From: CALMBW01 sp963779645
GTDB taxonomy: Bacteria > Actinomycetota > CADDZG01 > WHSQ01
Direction: 5' to 3'
DNA length: 64,000 nucleotides
Assembly (NCBI GenBank): GCA_963779645.1
Contig: CAVZYX010000005.1
Coordinates: forward strand, 372,001-436,000
Notes under the pieces: generated by a model
Databases searched by the model: none
The model's input: only the letters and a program-made list of their open reading frames with translations
What the model was told of the DNA's origin: nothing
Shown here: positions 8,712-16,367 of the stretch, one piece after another
Numbering within the stretch: the stretch's first letter is position 1
Layout: each line of letters begins with the position of its first letter
Made by a program: the position numbers and the translations under genes

Positions 8712-9701
8712 CTAATCCCCGTCCTCAGGCGGACTTGGGACATAGACCTTGATGTGGTCGCTGTGGAGCACGATCTCGTAGCCCTCTGCCACTGCGAAGC
8801 GGGCGTCTACTTTCCGCTCCGTCCTGGCCAAGGCATCGATGGCGGCGTCTATCCCATAGGAGCGGTCACGGACCCGGCCGATCGCTCGCTCCAGTAGTCG
8901 GCGTTGCAACGCGCGAGGCATCGCAAGGACAGTCTGGATATCGAACCGGATGCCGTTCGACTCGGGGGCCGCGAGGTCCTTGTAGAGACGATCTGCCATC
9001 GCGCTGAGTGCCCTGGCGTCTTCGCCGAGTCGCTCGGCTGAAGTCGCGATCGCTTGCACCGCACCCTCACCCCACAACTTCTCTATTTCGGCGATCAGCT
9101 CCGAGCGGATCTTTGCTCGATCGAACCTGGGATCTTGGTTCGAGGGATCGTCGTAGAACGGCAACTCCACTTCCATGCAATAGGAACGCGTTTCGTTCCT
9201 GCGCAGATCGATCAGAGGTCTAACCCTGTCCCCCTCTACCGGCTGGATGCCTGCGAGTCCTTCGGTGCCCGCGCCGTGTATCAAGCGCGCCATTAGGGTC
9301 TCGACGCGATCGTCGAGCGTGTGGCCCGTGACGATAGCCGTCGCACCAACGTCGCTCGCGATCGTTTCGAAGAACGCGTACCTGAAGTCACGGGCCCGGG
9401 CATGAAGGTTCGGGCCGGCAAGGTCGTGGGCCCGGGCGACGTGGACGTCGAAGCCTCGCTGCGCCGCGTGGCCGGCTACCTCTTTCGCGATCTCCTCGGA
9501 GCTTTCCGAAAGACCGTGGTCGACATGAGCCACGACGAGGTCAAGATCCGCACCCAGCCGCGCGAGTACATCGAGGAGAGACATCGAGTCGGGTCCACCG
9601 GAAACGGCTACGACCACTGTCTCTCCACCACGGAACATGTCGTGTCGAGCGACGGTGTGAGCGACCTTGTCTGCCACCTCGAAGCCCGGCCCCCCGGACA
9701 C
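8712..9701 (-). CDS. tilS: tRNA(Ile)-lysidine synthase
   Basis: 329 residues. Adds lysine to C34 of the CAU-anticodon isoleucine tRNA so that it reads AUA. The PP-loop motif SGGPDS is at residues 34-39. HVDHGLSE and GHTLDDRVETLMARLIHGAGTEGL are the further N-type ATPase signatures, and a short C-terminal substrate-binding part follows. It lies 10 bases upstream of hpt and 7 downstream of the DUF2342 gene, so these genes form one transcription unit. Confidence 0.94.
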   Translation of the reverse strand: MSGGPGFEVADKVAHTVARHDMFRGGETVVVAVSGGPDSMSLLDVLARLGADLDLVVAHVDHGLSESSEEIAKEVAGHAAQRGFDVHVARAHDLAGPNLHARARDFRYAFFETIASDVGATAIVTGHTLDDRVETLMARLIHGAGTEGLAGIQPVEGDRVRPLIDLRRNETRSYCMEVELPFYDDPSNQDPRFDRAKIRSELIAEIEKLWGEGAVQAIATSAERLGEDARALSAMADRLYKDLAAPESNGIRFDIQTVLAMPRALQRRLLERAIGRVRDRSYGIDAAIDALARTERKVDARFAVAEGYEIVLHSDHIKVYVPSPPEDGD

Positions 9702-9708
9702 CGACCAT

Positions 9709-10797
9709 TTAGGCGACGCGACTCACCCACCTCTCGGGACTGCGAAGTTCGACGAGCGTCGGAAGGTTCTCGGGTGCCGCCCACAGATGAGCGAGAGCTT
9801 CGCGGCCCCCTTGCTCCACAACGGACTCGCAGAATCGCTGGCCGAGTTCGTACTGGCGGAGCTTCATCTCGAGTCCGATGGCATTGTTGATCACACGCTG
9901 GATGAGGTTCGTCTGTTCCTTGCGCCTATCGAAAGACTTGCGCATGCGATGGAAAGACGGGATCACCTCTGCCCCTATCGCGTCCATCACGTAGTTGCCA
10001 TGTCCCTCAACGACCGACATCAATGCCTGGATCTCATCGAGGATGGCTCGCTGTTCGTCGGACGCGAAGAGATAGACGGCGTTGCGTTCATCTTCAGAGA
10101 CCGACCGGGTCGCGAGCTTCCGGGCCCCACCCGCCAGCCGTCTTGCGAAACTCTTGGGATCCATCTCCATGCTCGCTAGGTATCTCCGGATCAATCCGAA
10201 GAAGCGATCGCGAAGCCACGGGACGCCTTCGAACTGGAACCGGTGAGTGATCTCGTGCACAGCAACCCACAGAGCGAAGTCCTCCGGCACGAAACCCAAT
10301 CGCTTCTCGGTCTCGACCATGTTCGAACCCACAAAGTAGAGCGCGGCGCCGCCTGTCGGACTGCGACGCCTCTTCCAGCGAGGGCCGGTGGCAGGGTCCT
10401 GCTCCGGAACGAGTAGGTCGTACTGGCCGAGTACACGCCGAGAGACGTATCCCAGCATGATGCCGATCTCGGCGGAGACGAACGTTCGCTGCGCGAAGCG
10501 CGCCGGCGCGGGCATCGAGTCCAGCCGTTTGCCAAGCTTCTCTGAGAGAGGGGCGATCAAGAGATCCATCCCCAGGATGTTCGCTTCGGCCCAATCGCCA
10601 CGGCGCACGATCGCCCACTTCACAGGTTTGGGGGCCGGGATCCCGCTCAGGCCCGCGACAAGTTCTTCCGCGCGCGCCACCGACGATTCGAGGTCGCGCT
10701 CAAGTCGTTGGGATAGATAGGAATCACCACTCGGTTCGTCCGCGGCAAGGCGTCGAGCTACCGCGGTAGCGATCCGGGGATCTATGAGACTGGCCAT
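9709..10797 (-). CDS. Zinc-dependent metalloprotease-like protein (DUF2342 family)
   Basis: 362 residues. A DUF2342 family member, some of which are labelled coenzyme F420 biosynthesis-associated although a role there is not established. The zinc-binding HExxH is present as AVHEITHRFQFEGVPWLRDRF. The N-terminus (IDPRIATAVARRLA) and the VEGHGNYVMDAIG segment are recognisable. It begins the tilS-hpt-ftsH run, as its homologue does in mycobacteria. Biochemical function is unknown. Confidence 0.85.
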   Translation of the reverse strand: MASLIDPRIATAVARRLAADEPSGDSYLSQRLERDLESSVARAEELVAGLSGIPAPKPVKWAIVRRGDWAEANILGMDLLIAPLSEKLGKRLDSMPAPARFAQRTFVSAEIGIMLGYVSRRVLGQYDLLVPEQDPATGPRWKRRRSPTGGAALYFVGSNMVETEKRLGFVPEDFALWVAVHEITHRFQFEGVPWLRDRFFGLIRRYLASMEMDPKSFARRLAGGARKLATRSVSEDERNAVYLFASDEQRAILDEIQALMSVVEGHGNYVMDAIGAEVIPSFHRMRKSFDRRKEQTNLIQRVINNAIGLEMKLRQYELGQRFCESVVEQGGREALAHLWAAPENLPTLVELRSPERWVSRVA

Positions 10798-10809
10798 CGT
10801 GGGAGTGAG

Positions 10810-11178
10810 TTAGATGCCTTCCTGTTGGCGCTTGTGAACGAATCGGTAGTACGCGCCACCCATCGCCAGCAACATCAGAACGAAGAGTGCGATGGAGATC
10901 TTGGCCATCTGGTAGGTCCAGATCGGTCCGACCTCGGGCTCGGCAGGTTCAGTGGCTTCTTCTCCGGCACCCGTTTCGGTCGCGGGATCGGTTCCTTCTT
11001 CACCCGTTTGAGACTCTTCGCCCTCTACCTCTTCTTCTTCACCGACGGCAGGTTCATCTTCGTCGGTGGTGTCGGTCTGAGCGAGGACCACACGTTCATC
11101 AGCTGCTGCGGTCGCGCCGAACGCCGACAGACTAAGAACGAGGACGAGCGCAAGTAGCAGGGCAAGCCTCGGGCGCAT
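10810..11178 (-). CDS. Small exported acidic protein with C-terminal membrane anchor
   Basis: 122 residues, no known family. Residues 1-26 form a signal peptide (RPRLALLLALVLVLSLSAFGATAAA). Residues 30-85 are a low-complexity acidic spacer dominated by Glu, Thr, Gly and Pro. Residues about 90-113 form a transmembrane helix followed by a basic tail (RFVHKRQQEGI). The predicted form is an anchored protein with a negatively charged extracytoplasmic stalk. The ribosome site is AGGAGG, and it can pair with CCTCCTA just upstream (see the hairpin at 11186). It sits 12 bases upstream of the DUF2342 gene. Function unknown. Confidence 0.7.
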   Translation of the reverse strand: MRPRLALLLALVLVLSLSAFGATAAADERVVLAQTDTTDEDEPAVGEEEEVEGEESQTGEEGTDPATETGAGEEATEPAEPEVGPIWTYQMAKISIALFVLMLLAMGGAYYRFVHKRQQEGI

Positions 11179-11185
11179 CCTTCTG

Positions 11186-11213
11186 GCCTCCTAAAGTGAG
11201 TGAGCTAGGAGGC
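11186..11213 (-). promoter_or_regulatory. Hairpin that can mask the ribosome-binding site of the 10810-11178 gene
   Basis: On the minus strand GCCTCCTA and TAGGAGGC form an 8-base perfect inverted repeat with a 12-base loop. The right arm contains the AGGAGG Shine-Dalgarno sequence, about 9 bases before the ATG. Folding of the transcript would hide the ribosome site, so translation could be regulated by anything that opens or blocks the stem. Regulation itself is inferred. Confidence 0.5.
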
Positions 11214-11224
11214 GTCAGGATATA

Positions 11225-11428
11225 TCAGGCGTTGCCGGCGGCGGGCTTACGGCCCCTTAGACGTGGGACCTTCATCTCCGCATGTGCCCAGCATTTCTCA
11301 CGCTTGTTGTAAACGGAAAGCCTTGTCTCGCATCCTGTTTCGGCGCACATCCGGCCCTCCGGCGCCTTCTTGTTGGCCTTGGGCAAGCCCAAGGTTCGCT
11401 GTCCTCTGATCGCTTCATTCCTCGCCAT
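11225..11428 (-). CDS. Small Cys-rich putative zinc-binding protein
   Basis: 67 residues from the ATG at 11428, which has AGGGGAG about 9 bases upstream. A longer frame to 11584 has no supporting site. The middle reads CAETGCETRLSVYNKREKCWAH: a C-x4-C pair followed by C-x2-H, a likely zinc knuckle, then a basic tail (KVPRLRGRKP). Short proteins with this CxxxxCxTxLSxYN...CxxH pattern are common in Actinobacteria, sometimes next to helix-turn-helix domains, so nucleic-acid binding is possible. It diverges from the transporter gene at 11616. Function unknown. Confidence 0.65.
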   Translation of the reverse strand: MARNEAIRGQRTLGLPKANKKAPEGRMCAETGCETRLSVYNKREKCWAHAEMKVPRLRGRKPAAGNA

Positions 11429-11615
11429 CGAAAGGATCTCCCCTCTCTTACCTGCGGCGACGTTGCCGTCCCCTGGAGACATAAACGTCCGAGAAAGCAA
11501 AACGATTCCTCTCTCATCTGTTATTCGATTGGACGAACCACCTTGGTTTGGGGTTCCCTCTCCGAAGCCCAATAAATCGGACAACTTTGGCGATGACTAG
11601 GAAGATGAAGGACGC

Positions 11616-12959
11616 ATGAGGCAGACCGGGGGGCCGTACTCGAAAGTGGCGCTCAGGCTGGTCCACTGGATCGGCCTCCTCGCTCGCGCCCTTGTGGGCC
11701 CCCCCGCACGGGCGATACGGGGTACAGCCCGCCGCGTGGCCGACCCCGCCAGGCAAGTGAGGGAGTACTTCCATTCCGAGCGCCAGACCGTGCGCCAGGG
11801 GTTCATCGCAGTGCTCATCGCATCCCTCACCTCGCTGATCGCCGGATTAACCCTTGCCGGGATGGACGGTCGCATCGGCGCGGTGACCGGCCTCTTCGTC
11901 CTTATCCCCGTATCCATCGGGATGAGGGGCAACATCTTTGGGGCACTCGCCGCGCGACTCGGGACGTCGATCCACTCTGGTCTGTTCGAGGTGTCACGTA
12001 ACCGAGAAGGGATCCTCTACCAGAACATCTACGCGGCAACGCTTCTGACGATCGGAACCTCGGTCACGATGGGGATCCTCGCCAGAGCGATCGCCGGTCT
12101 GCTCGGAGTCGACACCGTTTCGGTATGGGACTTCATCGTTATCGCGCTCGTTGGCGGCCTGCTCTCGTCCGCGGTCGTTCTCGCGGTGACCATCGTCTTG
12201 TCGATCCAGTCCTTCGAGCGAGGGTGGGACCTCGATTCGGTCGGAGCTCCATTGATCACGGCGATCGGCGACGTCGTCACCCTCCCCTGCCTGTTGCTCG
12301 CGTCCTATCTCGTCGAGATCTCTCATCTGACGTTCATAGTTGGCATCATCGCGATCGCTGCCGCTGCGCTTTCGATCTTCCATGGGTGGCGCGCTGCACA
12401 ACCGATCGTCAGGCGGATCGTGCGCGAGAGCTTTCCCGTGCTCGCGATCGCCATCGTTCTCGATGTTCTCGCCGGAACCGTCGTCGAACCACGGATGGAG
12501 GAGGTGTTCCTTCCATTCCCGGGTCTGTTGATCATCATCCCCGGGTTCCTGGAGAACACGGGGGCCCTCGGTTCGATCCTCGCAGCGCGTCTCGGTTCGA
12601 AGCTGCATCTCGGTGCTTTGACGCCGAGCGCGAAACCCGAACCGGTGGCCCTCTTGGATGGAACGATCATCCTGGCCCTTGGAACGCTCGTCTACGTAGT
12701 GACCGCTGTCTCCGCGCTCGGTCTCGCAGAGTTGCTCGGCCTCGCCCACCCCGGGGTCCTCGACATGCTGGGCGCCACCATCGTCGGCGGAATGATCGCG
12801 ACTCTGGTGGCAGCCGTCATCGGCTACTACGCGGCCATCACTACCTATCGCTTCGGTTTCGATCCCGATAACCACACGATCCCGCTCGTAACGAGCGGTA
12901 TGGACCTGCTCGGTATCAGTTGCCTTGTGCTGTCGCTAGTGATGTTCGGAGTAGCCTAA
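11616..12959 (+). CDS. SLC41/MgtE-like divalent cation transporter, membrane domains only
   Basis: 447 residues. After a basic N-terminal region (residues 1-55) come two similar halves of about five transmembrane helices each, the MgtE/SLC41 integral membrane domain present twice. The repeats are recognisable from the paired motifs GRIGAVTGLFVLIPVSIGMRGNIFGALAARLGTS and VFLPFPGLLIIIPGFLENTGALGSILAARLGSK (each read here only as short matching cores). There is no CBS or N domain, so the cytoplasmic gate of MgtE is missing. The next gene supplies PhoU and RCK_C domains and may take that role. Likely substrate Mg2+ or a similar divalent ion. Confidence 0.8.
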   Translation: MRQTGGPYSKVALRLVHWIGLLARALVGPPARAIRGTARRVADPARQVREYFHSERQTVRQGFIAVLIASLTSLIAGLTLAGMDGRIGAVTGLFVLIPVSIGMRGNIFGALAARLGTSIHSGLFEVSRNREGILYQNIYAATLLTIGTSVTMGILARAIAGLLGVDTVSVWDFIVIALVGGLLSSAVVLAVTIVLSIQSFERGWDLDSVGAPLITAIGDVVTLPCLLLASYLVEISHLTFIVGIIAIAAAALSIFHGWRAAQPIVRRIVRESFPVLAIAIVLDVLAGTVVEPRMEEVFLPFPGLLIIIPGFLENTGALGSILAARLGSKLHLGALTPSAKPEPVALLDGTIILALGTLVYVVTAVSALGLAELLGLAHPGVLDMLGATIVGGMIATLVAAVIGYYAAITTYRFGFDPDNHTIPLVTSGMDLLGISCLVLSLVMFGVA

Positions 12960-12983
12960 GAAACGCAAAAGGGGGAGTTGTAA

Positions 12984-14183
12984 GTGGATAGAGGCGAAGG
13001 CCCGAGTACCGTCAAGGGACTCCTTGCTGAGATCAAGGATGTCTCTGAACTGATGGTCGATCTGGCCTATGCGGCCGTTTTCTTCTCGGACGAAAAGCTT
13101 GCCAAGGAGGTTAGGCGGCTCGAAGAGCGGATGTTCGAACATCTCCGTCACCTGAGGAAGCTCGCGATCCTCGCAGCGCGCAGCCCGGAGGACGCTGAGC
13201 ACATGGCCGGCGTTCTCGAGATCGCGGGGGCCGTCGAGAAGATCGGTGATGCAGCTGAGGACATCGCGAAAGTGGTTGCTTCCGGGATGGGGATCCTCGA
13301 AGACCTAAGGCGTGATCTTCGCCATGCAGACGAGATCGTGTCGCGGATCAAGGTCCGCGAGAGCGCCCAGGCCGTCGGCCGAAGTCTGCGAGAACTGAAT
13401 CTTCCGGTCGAGATCGGCATGTGGGTTATCGCGACGAGGCGCGGCGGCGATTGGAACCTCGACCCCGATGCGGACTACGTCGTGGCCGCAGGCGATGCAC
13501 TCCTCGTCAAAGGTCCCGAGGACGGAGTCGAGCTCGCACGCGAGATCATGGGTGCCCCGTCCCTGCCCGAAACGCCTGACCCCCCAGAGATCGCGCTTAC
13601 GGAACTCGATCGGGCGGTAGACCTACTCGTCGAGATGAAGAACTCAGCGGAGGTCGCGGTGGGGCTTGCCTACTCGGCACTGCTGTTCAACGACAAGGCA
13701 CTAGCCGCCGAGGTTTCTGCCCTGGAGTCCCGGTCGGATGTCCTACACGGCGAGCTCGAATCCTGGGTTCTCAGAAGCGCACTCGAGGCGCGCAACACCG
13801 ACGACCTTCGAGGATTGATACGTCTCGCTCAGGCCTCTGAGGTGATCTTCGACTCGGCTCGAGAGATGACGAGACTGGTCGAATCCGGGGAAGAGCTTCA
13901 TCCCGTGATCGCCGCAGCGCTGGTCGAGTCGGATGAGGTCGGCCACGAAACGATCGTGGGGGCCGGGTCCGAGGCGGATGGAAAGACCATCAAGGAACTG
14001 AAGATCGAAACCGAGACGGGCATGTTCGTCTTGGCGGTGCAACGCGGCCGCCGATGGACGTACAGACCCAAGCCTCGGTTCGAGTTTCAAGCAGGTGACA
14101 GGGTCATCGCGATCGGGCCGTCGGAAGGCGGCGAAGAGCTGGACCAGATAGTCGGCATGACCCGCGAGCTTGCCGAGGCGTAA
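12984..14183 (+). CDS. Tandem PhoU-RCK_C regulatory protein
   Basis: 399 residues, GTG start with GGGGGAG about 8 bases upstream. The protein is an internal duplication: PhoU-like helical domain (about 10-115), RCK_C/TrkA_C domain (about 125-190), a second PhoU-like domain (about 205-310) and a second RCK_C domain (about 325-392). The matching pairs are VDLAYAAVFFSDEKLAKEV with VGLAYSALLFNDKALAAEV, and GMWVIATRRG with GMFVLAVQRG. RCK_C domains bind small ligands and gate ion transporters, so this is probably the cytoplasmic regulator of the upstream carrier, 24 bases away. No membrane segments. Confidence 0.8.
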   Translation: MDRGEGPSTVKGLLAEIKDVSELMVDLAYAAVFFSDEKLAKEVRRLEERMFEHLRHLRKLAILAARSPEDAEHMAGVLEIAGAVEKIGDAAEDIAKVVASGMGILEDLRRDLRHADEIVSRIKVRESAQAVGRSLRELNLPVEIGMWVIATRRGGDWNLDPDADYVVAAGDALLVKGPEDGVELAREIMGAPSLPETPDPPEIALTELDRAVDLLVEMKNSAEVAVGLAYSALLFNDKALAAEVSALESRSDVLHGELESWVLRSALEARNTDDLRGLIRLAQASEVIFDSAREMTRLVESGEELHPVIAAALVESDEVGHETIVGAGSEADGKTIKELKIETETGMFVLAVQRGRRWTYRPKPRFEFQAGDRVIAIGPSEGGEELDQIVGMTRELAEA

Positions 14184-14199
14184 CCGGGGCGTGAGAGGG

Positions 14200-14205
14200 C
14201 ATACT
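14200..14205 (+). promoter_or_regulatory. Candidate -10 element of the DUF4235 gene
   Basis: CATACT followed by 6 bases and the ATG at 14212. No Shine-Dalgarno sequence is found at the usual distance. Together these suggest a leaderless message. Confidence 0.4.
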
Positions 14206-14211
14206 CGATCC

Positions 14212-14475
14212 ATGGCAGAGAACAGCACCCAGACGAAGCCGTCGATCTTTCAAACAGTTGGGGCCATGGTGGCCGGCATCCTCGCGGTGAAACTAGCGAC
14301 GTTCATCGTCACGACGCTATGGCGCCTCGTAACTCGAGAAGACCCACCGCAGATCGATCAACCTGCCCCGATCGGCAAGAAAGCAGCTTGGCTGGCACTG
14401 ATCGGAGCGGCCACCGGGGCTGCGCGTCAGTCGGCCCGCGACATCATCAAGCCCCCTACCGAAGACCCCGCCTAA
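14212..14475 (+). CDS. DUF4235 family membrane protein
   Basis: 87 residues from the ATG at 14212. One transmembrane helix (about 17-36) is followed by WRLVTREDPP, a signature of DUF4235 proteins, then a second hydrophobic segment (AAWLALIGAATGAARQSARD). These small proteins are found in many Actinobacteria and have no known function. Its TAA stop overlaps the TAG stop of the convergent gene (shared bases CTAA at 14472-14475). Confidence 0.75.
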   Translation: MAENSTQTKPSIFQTVGAMVAGILAVKLATFIVTTLWRLVTREDPPQIDQPAPIGKKAAWLALIGAATGAARQSARDIIKPPTEDPA

Positions 14476-16196
14476 CAGGCGCTCTTGGTGTTCTCGATCA
14501 CTAGGCCTGCGGTTTCTCCCGTGCGCCTGATCGCTCCAACGCGCTGCCCCTGACAATCGACCACACCTCTCTCCGAGGTGCCGCCTTCATCCTTGAAGTG
14601 GATCCCACCGCTATCGAACGTGAGCCCTCTGAGGCCGGAGGCGTCCGAGGGCGGGGCAAGTAGCGGGAGGTTGTCCGCGAAGAACGCGTAGGCATCGGCT
14701 CCAGCTTGCGCCGCCTGCCACCAACCAACGCGGTACTCGATCCAGGTTGAAGCCGTGTCGGGAACCGTTCCGGTCATGCTGTCGAGAACGCCAAGCCTTG
14801 TGCCGGTCTCTTGGGTCAGACGAACCGCTTGTGCGAACCGTGCGAGATGGGCCGCTCGATCGAAGCCGGTATGGAACTTCCCGTAGACGACCGTTGGATT
14901 CTCGAGCAGATACATGTCGGCAGGTCGCGACCCATCTCCATCGCCCAAAGGTGCCGAGGTTCCATCGATAACACCGAGTGCGTTCTGCACGGAATGGGAG
15001 TTCGCGAAGACGGCGAGTCCCATCGAGTGGATCGCTTCGACGATCTGAACCTGCCGCTCACGCGTCAGGAGCACGCCTTTGCCATCAGGACCCGAGCGGC
15101 AGGACTGCCACGATGGATCGCAGACGTCGTACTCGTCGAGGAAGATCCCCGTAGCGCCCATCGCCTTCCATCGACTTGCCCTGTCGATGTACTCGTCCAA
15201 CGTGTAGACGACGTCGCGGTGGCCATTGGCGTCCTTCTGAGATCCGAGAAAAGAGATGTATCCCCAGAGTTCTGTTTTGGGGGCGGTCTTCCTCAGCCTT
15301 TGCATCAGATTCGCTGCCCCGACGTGTCCGCCACGACTCGCTTCTTCGAGACGCGCTCCGAACACCACGTGACGGAACTTGCGGAAGACCTTCGCCGCGC
15401 AGTCGACCTGGGTTTGATCCCAGCCAGTGCACTCGCGGACGATCCAGGGACTCCCCGAGTAATAGAAGGCCATGCGTTTGGGAGCCATCACCTTCTCGGG
15501 TCGCAGTTCCACCTCGGAGTTCGGATACGCGGCCCCCCGCACGAATCTCATCGGCAGGGCGATCTGATTGTTCTCGGCCGTTATGAAGAGTTGCGACGTC
15601 GGGGGTAGATCCTCCAGTGGGATACAGAAGTAGTAACGATCGCCTGCGTGCACCGTCTCGAGCTGCTTGCTCTTGACGCTGTCCCACTTCCAATCGTTCG
15701 GTCGCGGAGCCGCGTGCCGGTAGAGCACTCCCGCCGGATCGACCATGTGGTCCCAACCCGAATCCGATAGATGGGACTGAGCGGTCCACATGCCGGTCAT
15801 GCGGTCCCCGTCGGCATCGATGAGGAGCCGGTGGACGGGCACGCCCGGCTTGGCGTCGACACGGACGTAAACCCGTTGAGAACCGAGAAGATCGCCCGGT
15901 GAGTCGGAAGTGATCCAGACTGCTTCGAGATCTCCGCTCGGATCCGCTACCTGCGGCTTTAGTCCGTTCCATCTCTCGTTGTCATCACAGGACATGCCGT
16001 CGATGACCTGTTGAGCTTTGGGGGCGCGCTGCGGAACGTGCCGGCCCGATGCGCTTACGTGAGATGTAAAGAGGGAGGGAGAGGGCCGCGCCGATGACTG
16101 GAGCCGCGGCAACAACACCGCGATCAGGATCGCTGAGATAACGACAGCAACACGCGCCGTATGTGGAGCTTCGACGCGTGTGGTTTTGGGATCCAT
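14472..16196 (-). CDS. Membrane-anchored TIM-barrel glycosidase-like protein
   Basis: 574 residues from the ATG at 16196, preceded by GAGGG at a 5-base gap. An upstream ATG at 16250 has no such site. Residues about 12-30 form a signal anchor. The N-terminal half has a beta-rich region with DADGDRMTG, a possible carbohydrate- or calcium-binding domain. From about residue 240 the pattern resembles GH114 or spherulin-4-like barrels: AFYYSGSPW, WGYISFLGS, GATGIFLDEYDVCD, AVFANSHSV and YRVGWWQAAQAGADAYAFF. An acidic pair at the LDEYD strand end is a plausible catalytic site. It may act on an exopolysaccharide, but no specific substrate can be given. Confidence 0.55.
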   Translation of the reverse strand: MDPKTTRVEAPHTARVAVVISAILIAVLLPRLQSSARPSPSLFTSHVSASGRHVPQRAPKAQQVIDGMSCDDNERWNGLKPQVADPSGDLEAVWITSDSPGDLLGSQRVYVRVDAKPGVPVHRLLIDADGDRMTGMWTAQSHLSDSGWDHMVDPAGVLYRHAAPRPNDWKWDSVKSKQLETVHAGDRYYFCIPLEDLPPTSQLFITAENNQIALPMRFVRGAAYPNSEVELRPEKVMAPKRMAFYYSGSPWIVRECTGWDQTQVDCAAKVFRKFRHVVFGARLEEASRGGHVGAANLMQRLRKTAPKTELWGYISFLGSQKDANGHRDVVYTLDEYIDRASRWKAMGATGIFLDEYDVCDPSWQSCRSGPDGKGVLLTRERQVQIVEAIHSMGLAVFANSHSVQNALGVIDGTSAPLGDGDGSRPADMYLLENPTVVYGKFHTGFDRAAHLARFAQAVRLTQETGTRLGVLDSMTGTVPDTASTWIEYRVGWWQAAQAGADAYAFFADNLPLLAPPSDASGLRGLTFDSGGIHFKDEGGTSERGVVDCQGQRVGAIRRTGETAGLVIENTKSAC

Positions 16197-16367
16197 ATAT
16201 GCCCTCGCCACCGCTTGTAGAAACGTTGGTGCTGCCCTCCGAAGGGTCAATGGAACGCCCTTCGGGGGCTGGGGCCAAGGGGGTTTTTCGACTTTTTAGT
16301 CGTTAAAGGGCCTTGCGTTGGGCTATTTCCGGCGCATCCGTTGTCAAAGGAGGCACTATCGGGAGCC

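Noticed and set aside
11994..12875. Minus-strand frame of 293 codons opposite the SLC41-like gene
   Set aside because: Strongly charged Asp/Arg/Glu composition typical of antisense frames of membrane protein genes.
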